Assembly: GCF_009696685.2 (NCBI RefSeq)
Contig: NZ_CP102357.1
Coordinates: 1 to 64,000 of the forward strand
Origin: Paracoccus sp. SMMA_5_TC
GTDB taxonomy: Bacteria; Pseudomonadota; Alphaproteobacteria; Rhodobacterales; Rhodobacteraceae
Direction: 5' to 3'
Length of the DNA stretch: 64,000 nucleotides
Positions 1 through 7,801 of this stretch are shown in pieces. Positions within the stretch are counted from its first letter, which is position 1, and each line of letters opens with the position of its first letter. The notes below the pieces were generated by a model. The model saw only the letters and a program-made list of their open reading frames with translations. It searched no databases and was not told the origin of the DNA. The position numbers and the translations under genes were made by a program.

Positions 1-1
1 T

Positions 2-1372
2 GCCACCATCTGGGTGGCGCGGCCCGCCGGCCCGGCGGCAGAGAGCGCGGCCGATCTGGCGGCGCGGGCGGCGGCGCTGGCCGGGATCGGGCGCCAGCAT
101 GTGCAGGTGCTGGAGTGCCCGGCGCTGCCGCGGCGGCCGAATGGCAAGATCGATTATCCGGCCCTGCGCCGCCTGGCGGCGGACAGTGCCGCCCCGGGGC
201 CCGAGGCGCGATCGGTGCAGGCGCTGTTCCAGCGCTGCTTTCCCGCCCGCGCCATCGGGCCCGAGGACAGCTTTGCCAGCCTGGGCGGCGATTCGCTGCA
301 GCATGTGGAACTGTCGCTGCTGCTGGACCGGCGGCTGTCGGGCCTGCCCGAGGGGTGGGAAAACCTGCCGATCCGGGCGCTGGAATCGGCGCGGCCCAGG
401 CCGGGGGCGCGCGTGCCGATGCCGGTGCTGGCGCGGGCGCTGGCGATCCTGGCGGTGGTGGTTTCGCATCAGACCGGCTGGCCGGTCTATGGCGGCGCGG
501 CGGCGATGATGCTGCTGCTGGGGATGAGCGTGGCGCAGCACCGTCGGCAGGCGCTGGCCGCGGGTGACTGGGCGGCGTTCCTGCGCCCCAGCCTGCGGGT
601 GCTGGTCCCCTATGGGCTGGTGCTGGCGGGGTTTGCGCTGGCCTGGCATCAGGTGCCCTGGGTTTCGGTGCTGATGCTGGGCAATTTTGCCCTGACCACG
701 CCCGAGACGCATCTGATGCTGCCCTATCTTTACTGGTTCGTGGAAGCCTATGTGCAGATCACGCTGCTGCTGGCGCTGCTGTTCTGGCCGCCGCCGGCCC
801 GGCGCTGGCTGGCGCGCGATCCGCTGGCGGCGGGGCTGGGCCTTCTGGCGCTGGCCTGCCTGCTGCGGCTGACGCTGCCGGAGTTCTGGCCGCTGCCGGC
901 GGGGCGGTCGCAGTTTTCCGTTCCCTGGGTGTTCTATCTGTTCGCGCTTGGCTGGTGCATCGCCTGCGCCGACAGCCGCAGGGCGCGGCTGGGGGTGATG
1001 GCGGCGGCGGCGGTGATCCTGCCCGTGGCGGCCTATCTGGGCGGCAACTGGTATGGCGGCTGGATCAAGTATCTGAGCCTGCTGGCGCTGGTGGCGGCGC
1101 TGCTGACGGTGCGGGCGGTGCCGATGCCGCGACCCATGGTGCGGCTGGCGATGCATCTGGCGCAGGCCGCCTTTCCCATCTATCTGCTGCATCGGCTGGT
1201 GCCCGAGGTGCTGATGCCGCGCGCCGGGCTGCATCTGGACCCGGCGATGACCGATCTGGTCGCGGTGCTGGGCGGCATCGCCCTGGGCTGGGCGGCGGCG
1301 CAGGCGCAGGGCTGGCTGAGCGCGCAATGGTCGTTCCGCAGCCCCGGCCGCCCGGCCGCGACCGCGCGCTAG
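2..1372 (+). CDS. Adenylation/carrier/membrane acyltransferase fusion protein, 3' part
   Basis: The reading frame is open to the left edge, so the gene is 5'-truncated by the window. What remains starts in the small C-terminal part of an AMP-forming ligase, with the A10-type motif PNGKIDYPAL (about residues 42-51 from the GTG at 14). Next comes a phosphopantetheine carrier domain with LGGDSL; its attachment serine is codon 293-295. About 300 hydrophobic residues follow, with some ten membrane segments and an acyltransferase-3-like end (FPIYLLHRLVPEV). By family logic the protein activates a carboxylic acid, loads it on its own carrier and hands it to a membrane acyltransferase; the substrate is unknown. 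It converges on fbpB, sharing a CTAG stop. It could be linked to siderophore or surface-polymer chemistry, but nothing visible decides this. Confidence 0.8.
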   Translation, partial: ATIWVARPAGPAAESAADLAARAAALAGIGRQHVQVLECPALPRRPNGKIDYPALRRLAADSAAPGPEARSVQALFQRCFPARAIGPEDSFASLGGDSLQHVELSLLLDRRLSGLPEGWENLPIRALESARPRPGARVPMPVLARALAILAVVVSHQTGWPVYGGAAAMMLLLGMSVAQHRRQALAAGDWAAFLRPSLRVLVPYGLVLAGFALAWHQVPWVSVLMLGNFALTTPETHLMLPYLYWFVEAYVQITLLLALLFWPPPARRWLARDPLAAGLGLLALACLLRLTLPEFWPLPAGRSQFSVPWVFYLFALGWCIACADSRRARLGVMAAAAVILPVAAYLGGNWYGGWIKYLSLLALVAALLTVRAVPMPRPMVRLAMHLAQAAFPIYLLHRLVPEVLMPRAGLHLDPAMTDLVAVLGGIALGWAAAQAQGWLSAQWSFRSPGRPAATAR

Positions 1373-3024
1373 CGGCGGATGGCGCGCGCCAGCACCACTA
1401 CCGGCAGGATGCCGATGGCGACGATGATCAGCGCGGCGATGGCGGCATCCTCGTAGGTGCCGCGCGCCGCCTCGCCGTAAAGATGGGTGGACAGCGTCTC
1501 GAAGCTCAGCGGCCGCAGCAGCAGCGTCGCCGGCAGTTCCTTGACGCAATCGACAAAGATCAGCAGGCCGGCCGCCGCCAGCGCCGGGGCCGAAATCGGC
1601 ACATGCACCTGGCGGAACACCTGGCCCGGGCTGCGGCCCAGCGTGCGCGCGGCATGGTCGAGCGAGCGCGGCACCCGGCTGAGCCCGGCCTCGATGCCGC
1701 TGGTGGCGATGGCCAGGAAGCGCGCGGCATAGGCATAGATCAGCGCCGCCCCCGAGCCCAGCAGCAGCAGCCCCGGCGACAGGCCGGTCAGATCCTGCAC
1801 CCAGGCGGCGATGCGCCGATCGATCAGGGTGACGACGGGCAGCAGGCCGATGGCAAGGATGGTGCCCGGCATCGCATAGCCCAGCGTCGAGACCCGCGCC
1901 GCCGCCTGCGTCATCCGCCCCGGCCGCAGCCGCGCCGCCCCGGTCACCACCAGCCCCAGCGCCAGCGTGACCAGCGTGGCCAGCGCCGCCAGCAGCGCGG
2001 TATTGGCGGCCTCGGCCAGGATGCGCGGCGACAGGCCGGCGTAATGCAGCCGTTGCCCGGCGTGATAGATCAGGTAGCTGGCCGGGGCGACAAAGCCCAG
2101 CAGCACCGGCAGCGCGCAGACGGCCGTCGCCGCCCAGGCGCGCGGCCCCTGCAGGCGGGCGCGGCGCAATGGCTGGCTGCGCTGCGCCCCGCCGGAAAAG
2201 CGCTGGCGCTTGCGGCTGAAGCGTTCCAGCATCACCAGCCCGGTGACGATGGCCAGCATCGCCAGCGCGATCTGTGCCGCGCCGGGCAGGTCGCTGCGGT
2301 TGATCCAGGTGGAATAGACCGACACCGTCAGCGTGCGCACGCCCAGGAATTCGGCCGCGCCGATGTCGTTCAGCGTCTCCATCAGCGCCAGCGCGGTGCC
2401 GCCGGCCACCGCCGGCCGCGCCAGCGGCACCGCCACCCGGCGGAAGGTGGCGACCGGCCCGGTGCCCAGCGTGCGCGCGGCATCCAGCAGGTTGCCCGCC
2501 TGCATCGCAAAAAGCGCCCGCACCGGCAGGTAGACATAAGGGTAAAGCACCAGCCCCAGCAGCAGGATGCAGCCGGTCATCGAACGGATGTCGGGCAGGC
2601 GGAACTGGCGCGGGCTGTCATAGCCCAAGAGCGCCCGGATCGCCCCCTGCACCGGGCCCACCGGGTGCAGCAGGTCCAGATAGGCATAGGCGATGATATA
2701 GGTGGGCACCGCCAGCGGCAGCAGCAGCGCCCAGCCGAACAGCCGCCGGCCCGGAAAATCGCAGGCCGCGACCAGCCAGGCGGTGACGGTGCCCAGCACC
2801 GCGACGATCACGCCCACCCCGGCCAGCAGCAGCACCGTCTGCCGCGCCGCCACCGGCAGCACATTGTCGAACAGATGCGCCCACAGACCCGGGCTGCCCT
2901 GGGCCGCGAACAGCACCAGCGCCGCCACCGGCAAAAGCACAAGGGCGGCGACCAGAACGGCCGCCGCCTGCCAACCCGCCCCCGCCGAACGGCGAAGTCC
3001 CTGAAACGTCCGGCTGGGGGTCAT
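1369..3024 (-). CDS. fbpB: Ferric iron ABC transporter, fused permease (FbpB/SfuB type)
   Basis: Inner-membrane permease of a binding-protein-dependent Fe(III) importer. The 551-residue protein holds two permease modules in one chain, each with about six membrane segments and an EAA-type loop (AARTLGTGPVATFRRVAVPLARPA near residue 185, AARTLGRSPGQVFRQVHVPISAPA near residue 465). This double-module length is typical of the FbpB/SfuB/AfuB group. The ATG at 3024 lies 10 bp after the fbpA stop, so the two form an operon transcribed leftwards. The ATPase fbpC is divergent. The stop overlaps the convergent upstream gene by four bases at CTAG. Thiamine-type importers have a similar layout, but the binding protein here carries iron-type tyrosines. 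Confidence 0.9.
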   Translation of the reverse strand: MTPSRTFQGLRRSAGAGWQAAAVLVAALVLLPVAALVLFAAQGSPGLWAHLFDNVLPVAARQTVLLLAGVGVIVAVLGTVTAWLVAACDFPGRRLFGWALLLPLAVPTYIIAYAYLDLLHPVGPVQGAIRALLGYDSPRQFRLPDIRSMTGCILLLGLVLYPYVYLPVRALFAMQAGNLLDAARTLGTGPVATFRRVAVPLARPAVAGGTALALMETLNDIGAAEFLGVRTLTVSVYSTWINRSDLPGAAQIALAMLAIVTGLVMLERFSRKRQRFSGGAQRSQPLRRARLQGPRAWAATAVCALPVLLGFVAPASYLIYHAGQRLHYAGLSPRILAEAANTALLAALATLVTLALGLVVTGAARLRPGRMTQAAARVSTLGYAMPGTILAIGLLPVVTLIDRRIAAWVQDLTGLSPGLLLLGSGAALIYAYAARFLAIATSGIEAGLSRVPRSLDHAARTLGRSPGQVFRQVHVPISAPALAAAGLLIFVDCVKELPATLLLRPLSFETLSTHLYGEAARGTYEDAAIAALIIVAIGILPVVVLARAIRR

Positions 3025-3034
3025 GTTGTCTGTC

Positions 3035-4051
3035 CTAGTTGTCGAAGCCCACTTCCTCGGCCAGTTCGCTGGCCTTCTTGCGCTCGCGCGCGATGCGGGT
3101 CAGGTCGGTGTCGTCGGCCTGGATATGGGACATGTCCGCGATCACCGGGCTGGGGGCGACGCCGGGCTTGACGGGGAATTCGTAATTCGCCTCGGCATAG
3201 ATCCTTTGCGCCTCGTCCGAGACCAGATATTCCAGCAGTTGCACGGCCTGGTCGCGGTTGGGCGCATGGCGCGCCACCGCCGCGCCCGAGATATTGACCT
3301 GGGTGCCGCCGTTTTCAAAGGTCGGCAGCACCACCTTGATCGCATCGACCCATGCCTGCTGTTCCGGGCCGCCGGCGCCGCTGCGCATCAGCCCGACGTA
3401 ATAGGAATTGGCGATGCCGATGTCGCAGATGCCGCCCATGATGTCGCGGGCCACGTCGCGGTCGCCGCCGCCGGCCTTGCGCGCCAGGTTGGCCTTGATG
3501 CCTTCCAGCCAGCTGCGGGTCGCGTCCTCGCCGTGGTGGACGAGATGGGCGGCGAACAGCGCCACGTTATAGGGATGCTGGCCGGAGCGGATGCAGACCT
3601 TGCCCTTCCATTCGGGCTTGGCCAGGTCTTCGTAATGGAAGCTGTCGAGGTCGAGATCCTTGGCGGCGTAAAGCACGCGCGCGCGCTGCGACAGGGCGAA
3701 CCAGTTGCCGTCCTTGTCGCGCAGGTTCTCGGGGATCGCCTGTTCCAGCACCTCGGATTCCACCGGCTGGGTCAGGCCGCGGTCGACCAGATCGACCAGG
3801 TTGCCGATATCGACCGTCATCAGCACATCGGCGGGCGAGGCCTCGCCTTCCTGTTCCACCCGTTCGGGCAGACCTTCCTTGAGGAAGATGGTGTTGACCT
3901 TGATGCCGGTCGAATCGGTAAAGGATTTCAGCAGCGGCTCGACCAGCTTGGGTTCGCGGGTGGTGTAAAGGTTCAGCTCCTGCGCGGCCAGGGCGGTTCC
4001 AGCCTGCAGTGCGATCAGGGCGGCGGCAATTGCGGTCAGTCGATAGGTCAT
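3035..4051 (-). CDS. fbpA: Fe(III) ABC transporter periplasmic binding protein (FbpA type)
   Basis: Periplasmic ferric-iron binding protein of 338 residues. A signal peptide with a hydrophobic core ends around TALA/AQE (residue 23). The mature part opens with LNLYTTRE, the usual start of the FbpA/FutA fold. The paired tyrosines in ANSYYVG (about residue 216) match the adjacent iron-binding tyrosines of this family. The ATG at 4051 is preceded by a strong AAGGAGGAT ribosome site. It is the first gene of fbpA-fbpB and is divergent from fbpC. A near-perfect palindrome sits about 24 bp upstream of the start and probably gives metal-dependent control. Confidence 0.92.
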   Translation of the reverse strand: MTYRLTAIAAALIALQAGTALAAQELNLYTTREPKLVEPLLKSFTDSTGIKVNTIFLKEGLPERVEQEGEASPADVLMTVDIGNLVDLVDRGLTQPVESEVLEQAIPENLRDKDGNWFALSQRARVLYAAKDLDLDSFHYEDLAKPEWKGKVCIRSGQHPYNVALFAAHLVHHGEDATRSWLEGIKANLARKAGGGDRDVARDIMGGICDIGIANSYYVGLMRSGAGGPEQQAWVDAIKVVLPTFENGGTQVNISGAAVARHAPNRDQAVQLLEYLVSDEAQRIYAEANYEFPVKPGVAPSPVIADMSHIQADDTDLTRIARERKKASELAEEVGFDN

Positions 4052-4074
4052 CCGTATCCTCCTTGCGAGTTGTC

Positions 4075-4095
4075 GATTGGTTTACTAAACTAATC
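4075..4095. promoter_or_regulatory. Inverted repeat in the fbpA/fbpC divergent promoter
   Basis: A 21-bp near-perfect palindrome with arms GATTgGTTTA and TAAACtAATC around one central base; only one symmetric pair mismatches. It sits in the 98-bp gap between the two divergent halves of an iron transporter, in an otherwise rare A+T-rich patch. Position and symmetry suggest a metal-responsive operator. Which regulator binds (Fur/Mur, Irr or an Rrf2 protein) cannot be told from the site alone. Confidence 0.6.
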
Positions 4096-4149
4096 GCCAA
4101 AGTAAACTGTTAAAGTCGGATTTGCTGGCGCCGGGACGAAGGACAGCCG

Positions 4150-5241
4150 ATGAACCAATACGCCAGCCCGCGCGATCGGGTCAGCCAGCCGACCGTGCCG
4201 GTCCCGCAGACCCCGCCCTGCCTGCGGGTCGAGGCGCTGTCGCGCCGTTTCGGCCCGGTGGCGGCGGTTCAGGATGTCAGCTTTCAGGTGGCGCCGGGGC
4301 AGGTGACCTGCCTGCTGGGCCCGTCGGGCTGCGGCAAGTCGACCACCCTGCGCATGATCGCCGGTATCGAGCGCCCCGATGCCGGGCGCATCTGCATCGA
4401 CGGCCGGGTGATGTCGGATGACCGGCTGTGCCTGCCGCCCGAGGCGCGCTCGATCGGCATGGTGTTTCAGGATTTCGCGCTGTTTCCGCATCTGGACATC
4501 GCCGCCAATGTCGGCTTCGGGCTGAAGGGTCCGGGCCTGCGCCAGCGGGTGCTGGCGCTGCTGGACCGGGTGGGGCTGGCCGGCCACGCGGCCAAGTTCC
4601 CGCATGAGCTGTCGGGCGGCGAACAGCAGCGCGTGGCGCTGGTGCGGGCGCTGGCGCCGGGGCCGTGCCTGATGCTGATGGACGAGCCGTTTTCCAGCCT
4701 GGACCACCGGCTGCGCGACGGGGTGCGCGACGCGGCGCTGGAGCTGCTGCACGAAACCGGCACCGCCGTGGTCATGGTCACCCACGACCCCGAAGAGGCG
4801 ATGCTGATGGGCCAGCGCATCGTGGTGATGCGCAAGGGCCGGCTGATCCAGGAAGGCCGGCCGCAGGAGATCTATGACCGGCCCGTGGACCGCGGCGTGG
4901 CGGCGTTCTTTTCCGATCTGAACCTGGTCGAGGGCCGGGTCGCGGCCGGGCGCATCCGCACCGAGCTGGGCGATTTTCCTGCCCCCGGCCTGGCCGAGGG
5001 CACGCTGGCCGAGGTGGCGATCCGACCCCAGCACCTGCGTATCGATGCCGGCGGCGGCCCGGTGGCGATGGTGGAACGCGCCCGCTATCTGGGCCGCGAG
5101 ATGCTGCTGGACCTGCGGCTGGTGCAGACGGGCCGGGCTCTGCGCGCCCGGTTGCCGGCGGATGCGATGGTGCTGGCGGGCGGGGTGGTGCATGTCGGCG
5201 CGGCGGCGCCGCATGTGCTGGTGTTTCCGCAACCGGCGTGA
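4150..5241 (+). CDS. fbpC: Fe(III) ABC transporter ATP-binding protein (FbpC type)
   Basis: ATPase that energises the FbpAB importer on the cytoplasmic face. Walker A is GPSGCGKST (about residue 57), the Q-loop is VFQDFALFPH, the signature is ELSGGEQQRVALVRALA and Walker B is CLMLMDEPF, followed by MVTHDPEEA. The C-terminal 110 residues form the TOBE-type extension of FbpC/PotA ATPases. The 363-residue length is normal. It is divergent from fbpAB, an uncommon split of the operon, and is followed after 39 bp by plsC on the same strand, so iron control could extend into the lipid genes. Confidence 0.9.
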   Translation: MNQYASPRDRVSQPTVPVPQTPPCLRVEALSRRFGPVAAVQDVSFQVAPGQVTCLLGPSGCGKSTTLRMIAGIERPDAGRICIDGRVMSDDRLCLPPEARSIGMVFQDFALFPHLDIAANVGFGLKGPGLRQRVLALLDRVGLAGHAAKFPHELSGGEQQRVALVRALAPGPCLMLMDEPFSSLDHRLRDGVRDAALELLHETGTAVVMVTHDPEEAMLMGQRIVVMRKGRLIQEGRPQEIYDRPVDRGVAAFFSDLNLVEGRVAAGRIRTELGDFPAPGLAEGTLAEVAIRPQHLRIDAGGGPVAMVERARYLGREMLLDLRLVQTGRALRARLPADAMVLAGGVVHVGAAAPHVLVFPQPA

Positions 5242-5280
5242 CATGCTGCGCCGGTCGTTCATGCCGTGACGGGTGATCCG

Positions 5281-5970
5281 ATGGCCGCTATCCGCGCGAT
5301 CCTGGCCCGGATCGCCGCCCGTATCCTGACCTTTGTCGCCCGCGCCATCACCGCGGTGCAGCCGCTGTGGGTCGGCATCGACCCCGATGCGCCGCGTCAG
5401 CGGGTCTATTTCGCCAATCACGCCAGCCATGGCGATTTCATCCTGATCTGGTCGGTGCTGCCGCCGCGGCTGCAACGGCTGACCCGGCCCGTCGCCGGCG
5501 CCGATTACTGGCAGCGGGGGGCGCTGCGCCGCTTCATCGGCTGCGAGGTCTTTGGCGCGCTGCTGATCCGGCGCCAGGCCGAGGGCGCCGGACCCCTGCC
5601 ACCCGACGGCCGCGACGACCCCGAGGCGCCGATTCCCCGCATGGCGGCGGCGCTGGACGAGGGATCGTCGCTGATCCTGTTTCCCGAAGGCACCCGCAAC
5701 CAGGGCGACGCGCCGCTGCTGCCGTTCAGAAGCGGCCTTTACCATCTGGCCCGCGCCCGGCCCCAGGTCGATCTGGTCCCGGTCTGGATCGAGAACCTGA
5801 ACCGCGTGCTGCCCAAGGGCGCGGTGGTGCCGGTGCCGCTGATGTGCAAGGTGGTGTTCGGCGCGCCGCTGCATCTGGCCGCGGGCGAGGACAAGGCCGC
5901 CTTTCTGGCCCGCGCCCGCGCGGCGCTGCTGGCGCTGCGGCCGCGCCAGGACGCGCAGGTGGCGCCATGA
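5281..5970 (+). CDS. plsC: 1-acyl-sn-glycerol-3-phosphate acyltransferase family protein (PlsC)
   Basis: Membrane-associated acyltransferase that would convert lysophosphatidate to phosphatidate. The catalytic NHASHGD motif (NHx4D) and FPEGTR substrate motif are both present, and a hydrophobic N-terminal segment anchors the protein. I chose the ATG at 5281 (229 residues); a GTG at 5266 is possible, and neither has a strong ribosome site. The stop overlaps the cdsA start as ATGA, so translation is coupled. With the next two genes it makes a compact acyl transfer, CDP activation and head-group transfer set, probably a second copy beside the housekeeping enzymes. Confidence 0.85.
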   Translation: MAAIRAILARIAARILTFVARAITAVQPLWVGIDPDAPRQRVYFANHASHGDFILIWSVLPPRLQRLTRPVAGADYWQRGALRRFIGCEVFGALLIRRQAEGAGPLPPDGRDDPEAPIPRMAAALDEGSSLILFPEGTRNQGDAPLLPFRSGLYHLARARPQVDLVPVWIENLNRVLPKGAVVPVPLMCKVVFGAPLHLAAGEDKAAFLARARAALLALRPRQDAQVAP

Positions 5971-6923
5971 CCGCGGCGCAGCGCGACCTGCTTCTGGTGA
6001 TCGCCGGTATCGGCGGGGTGCTGGTGCTGGCCTCGGCCATCGGCTGGCTGCTGGCGCGGCGCTATTCGCCGCAGGGCCAGAACGCCGCCATCGAGAACCT
6101 GAACGACCGCATCCGCGCCTGGTGGCTGATGGTGCTTGCGCTGGCGCTGGCCTTTCTGGGCGGCCGGGCGGGGGTGATCCTGCTCTTCGCGCTGTGCAGC
6201 CTGGCCGCGCTGCGCGAGTTCATGACCCTGACCAACGCCGGCCGCGCCGACCACCGCACGCTGGCGGCGGCCTTCTTCATCGTGCTGCCGGTGCAGTTCT
6301 GGCTGGTCTGGATCGGCTGGTACGGGCTTTACGCCATCTTCATCCCGGTCTGGGTGTTCCTGCTGCTGCCGATCCTGAGTGTCCTGTCCGGAGAGACGCG
6401 CAACTATCTGGTCCGGGTGGCCGAGATGCAATGGGCGCTGATGATCTGCGTCTTTTGCGTGTCGCATGTGCCGGCGCTGCTGGATCTGCAGATCCCCGGC
6501 CATGGCGGGCGCAACGTGTTGCTGATCGCCTGGCTGGTGATGGTGGTGCAATTGTCGGACGTGCTGCAATACGTCTGGGGCAAGCTGGCCGGCCGGCATC
6601 CGGTGGCGCCGCGGCTGTCGCCGTCTAAAACCGTCGAGGGCTTTCTGGGCGGCACGCTGTCGGCGGCGCTGATCGGCACCGCGCTGTGGTGGATGACGCC
6701 GTTTCGTCCCTGGCAGGCGGGGCTGATGGCGCTGCTGGTCTGTGCGCTGGGGTTCGCCGGCGGGCTGGTGATGTCGGAGATCAAGCGCGACCGCGGCGTC
6801 AAGGACTGGGGCCACAGCATCGCCGGCCATGGCGGTTTCATCGACCGGCTGGATTCGGTGGTGTTCGCCGCGCCGATCTTTTTCCACGTCACCCGCTATT
6901 TCTGGCATCAGGTGCCGGCATGA
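5967..6923 (+). CDS. cdsA: Phosphatidate cytidylyltransferase family protein (CdsA/YnbB-like)
   Basis: Integral membrane enzyme of 318 residues that would make CDP-diacylglycerol from phosphatidate and CTP. It has about eight membrane segments and the family signature near the end: SEIKRDRGVKDWGHSIAGHGGFIDRLDSV, here interpreted as the SxxKRxxxxKDxxxxxPGHGGxxDRxDS block with AGHGG in place of PGHGG. It overlaps plsC by four bases at its start and the CDP-alcohol transferase by four bases at its end. The arrangement resembles the Escherichia coli ynb cluster, so it may serve a dedicated rather than a housekeeping lipid. Confidence 0.87.
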   Translation: MTAAQRDLLLVIAGIGGVLVLASAIGWLLARRYSPQGQNAAIENLNDRIRAWWLMVLALALAFLGGRAGVILLFALCSLAALREFMTLTNAGRADHRTLAAAFFIVLPVQFWLVWIGWYGLYAIFIPVWVFLLLPILSVLSGETRNYLVRVAEMQWALMICVFCVSHVPALLDLQIPGHGGRNVLLIAWLVMVVQLSDVLQYVWGKLAGRHPVAPRLSPSKTVEGFLGGTLSAALIGTALWWMTPFRPWQAGLMALLVCALGFAGGLVMSEIKRDRGVKDWGHSIAGHGGFIDRLDSVVFAAPIFFHVTRYFWHQVPA

Positions 6924-7606
6924 GCGCGCCGCAGGGCAATCGCCGGCCGCTGGCCAGCCGCCAGACCGGCTGGGCGCAGGCGGTCAGCCGCTGGCTGGCC
7001 GGCACCGGCATCACGCCGAACCGGATTTCGCAGCTGGGCCTGCTGGCCGCGGTGCTGGCCGGGCTGGCGCTGTGGCGGGCGGGGCTGAGCCAGGGCGGCG
7101 CGCGGGCGCTGTGGCTGCTGGCCGGGGCCGGGCTGTGCCAGCTGCGGCTGCTGTGCAACCTGTTCGACGGCATGGTGGCGATCGGGGCCGGCCGCGCCAG
7201 CCCGGACGGCGGCTTCTGGAACGAATTTCCCGACCGGCTGTCGGACATGGCGATCCTGATGGGGGTGGCCTTGGGGCTGGGGGTGCCGGGCCTCGGCTGG
7301 GCGGCGGTCAGCTTTGCGTTTCTGACCGCCTATCTGCGCGAGCTTGGGGTGAATTGCGGCGCCGGCGCCGATTTCGCCGGCCCGATGGCCAAGCAGCATC
7401 GCATGGCGCTGATTACCCTGGCCGCGCTGGCCAGCCTGGCCGAGCCTTTGTGGCAGGGCCAGGGCCAGATCCTGCGCGCGGCGCTGTGGGCGGTGGCCCT
7501 GGGCGCGGCGCTGACCGCGGTGCGCCGGGCGGTGCGGTTGCGCCGCCGGCTGCTGGCGGATGGGCGCCCGGACGGGGGCGGGCAGTCCGGATCAGCCGGG
7601 GGGTGA
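6920..7606 (+). CDS. CDP-alcohol phosphatidyltransferase, YnbA-like
   Basis: Integral membrane enzyme of 228 residues that joins a CDP-activated lipid to an alcohol. The motif is FDGMVA...G15...N19...D23...D27, counted from the first Asp. The classical family has Asp at position 19 and Arg at 6; here these are Asn and Ile. As I recall, E. coli YnbA has the same N19/D23/D27 pattern, so this is probably a YnbA-type member and not PgsA or PssA. The head-group acceptor is unknown. It is the last gene of fbpC-plsC-cdsA, linked by an ATGA overlap, and its 3' end overlaps the convergent DUF2783 gene by 15 bp. Confidence 0.82.
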   Translation: MSAPQGNRRPLASRQTGWAQAVSRWLAGTGITPNRISQLGLLAAVLAGLALWRAGLSQGGARALWLLAGAGLCQLRLLCNLFDGMVAIGAGRASPDGGFWNEFPDRLSDMAILMGVALGLGVPGLGWAAVSFAFLTAYLRELGVNCGAGADFAGPMAKQHRMALITLAALASLAEPLWQGQGQILRAALWAVALGAALTAVRRAVRLRRRLLADGRPDGGGQSGSAGG

Positions 7607-7801
7607 GCCCTGCGATCCCCGCGCCGTGGCGATGGCGGCGGCGATCACCGCCGGGTCGCCGATGTGGTTCATCAGGATCAGGCTAAGGCGGGCCCAAAGC
7701 CTCAGGCTTTCGGCCTCGGTCAGGCCATCGTGCATCCGCACCAGGGATTCATAAAGATCGTCGTGGCCGGTCAGGTTCGGGGCCAGGTTCAGTGCAGGCA
7801 T
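7592..7801 (-). CDS. Small DUF2783 protein, MhaB-like hydroxylase partner
   Basis: A 69-residue acidic protein without membrane segment or signal peptide, of the DUF2783 type found next to flavin hydroxylases in Proteobacteria. Its start lies 13 bp inside the end of the upstream FAD monooxygenase, so the two are translationally coupled. In Pseudomonas putida the 3-hydroxyphenylacetate 6-hydroxylase is reported as a flavoprotein MhaA with a very small coupling protein MhaB. Size, position and the homogentisate context suggest this gene has that role. The MhaB link is inference; the DUF2783 membership is judged from memory. Confidence 0.75.
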   Translation of the reverse strand: MPALNLAPNLTGHDDLYESLVRMHDGLTEAESLRLWARLSLILMNHIGDPAVIAAAIATARGSQGSPPG

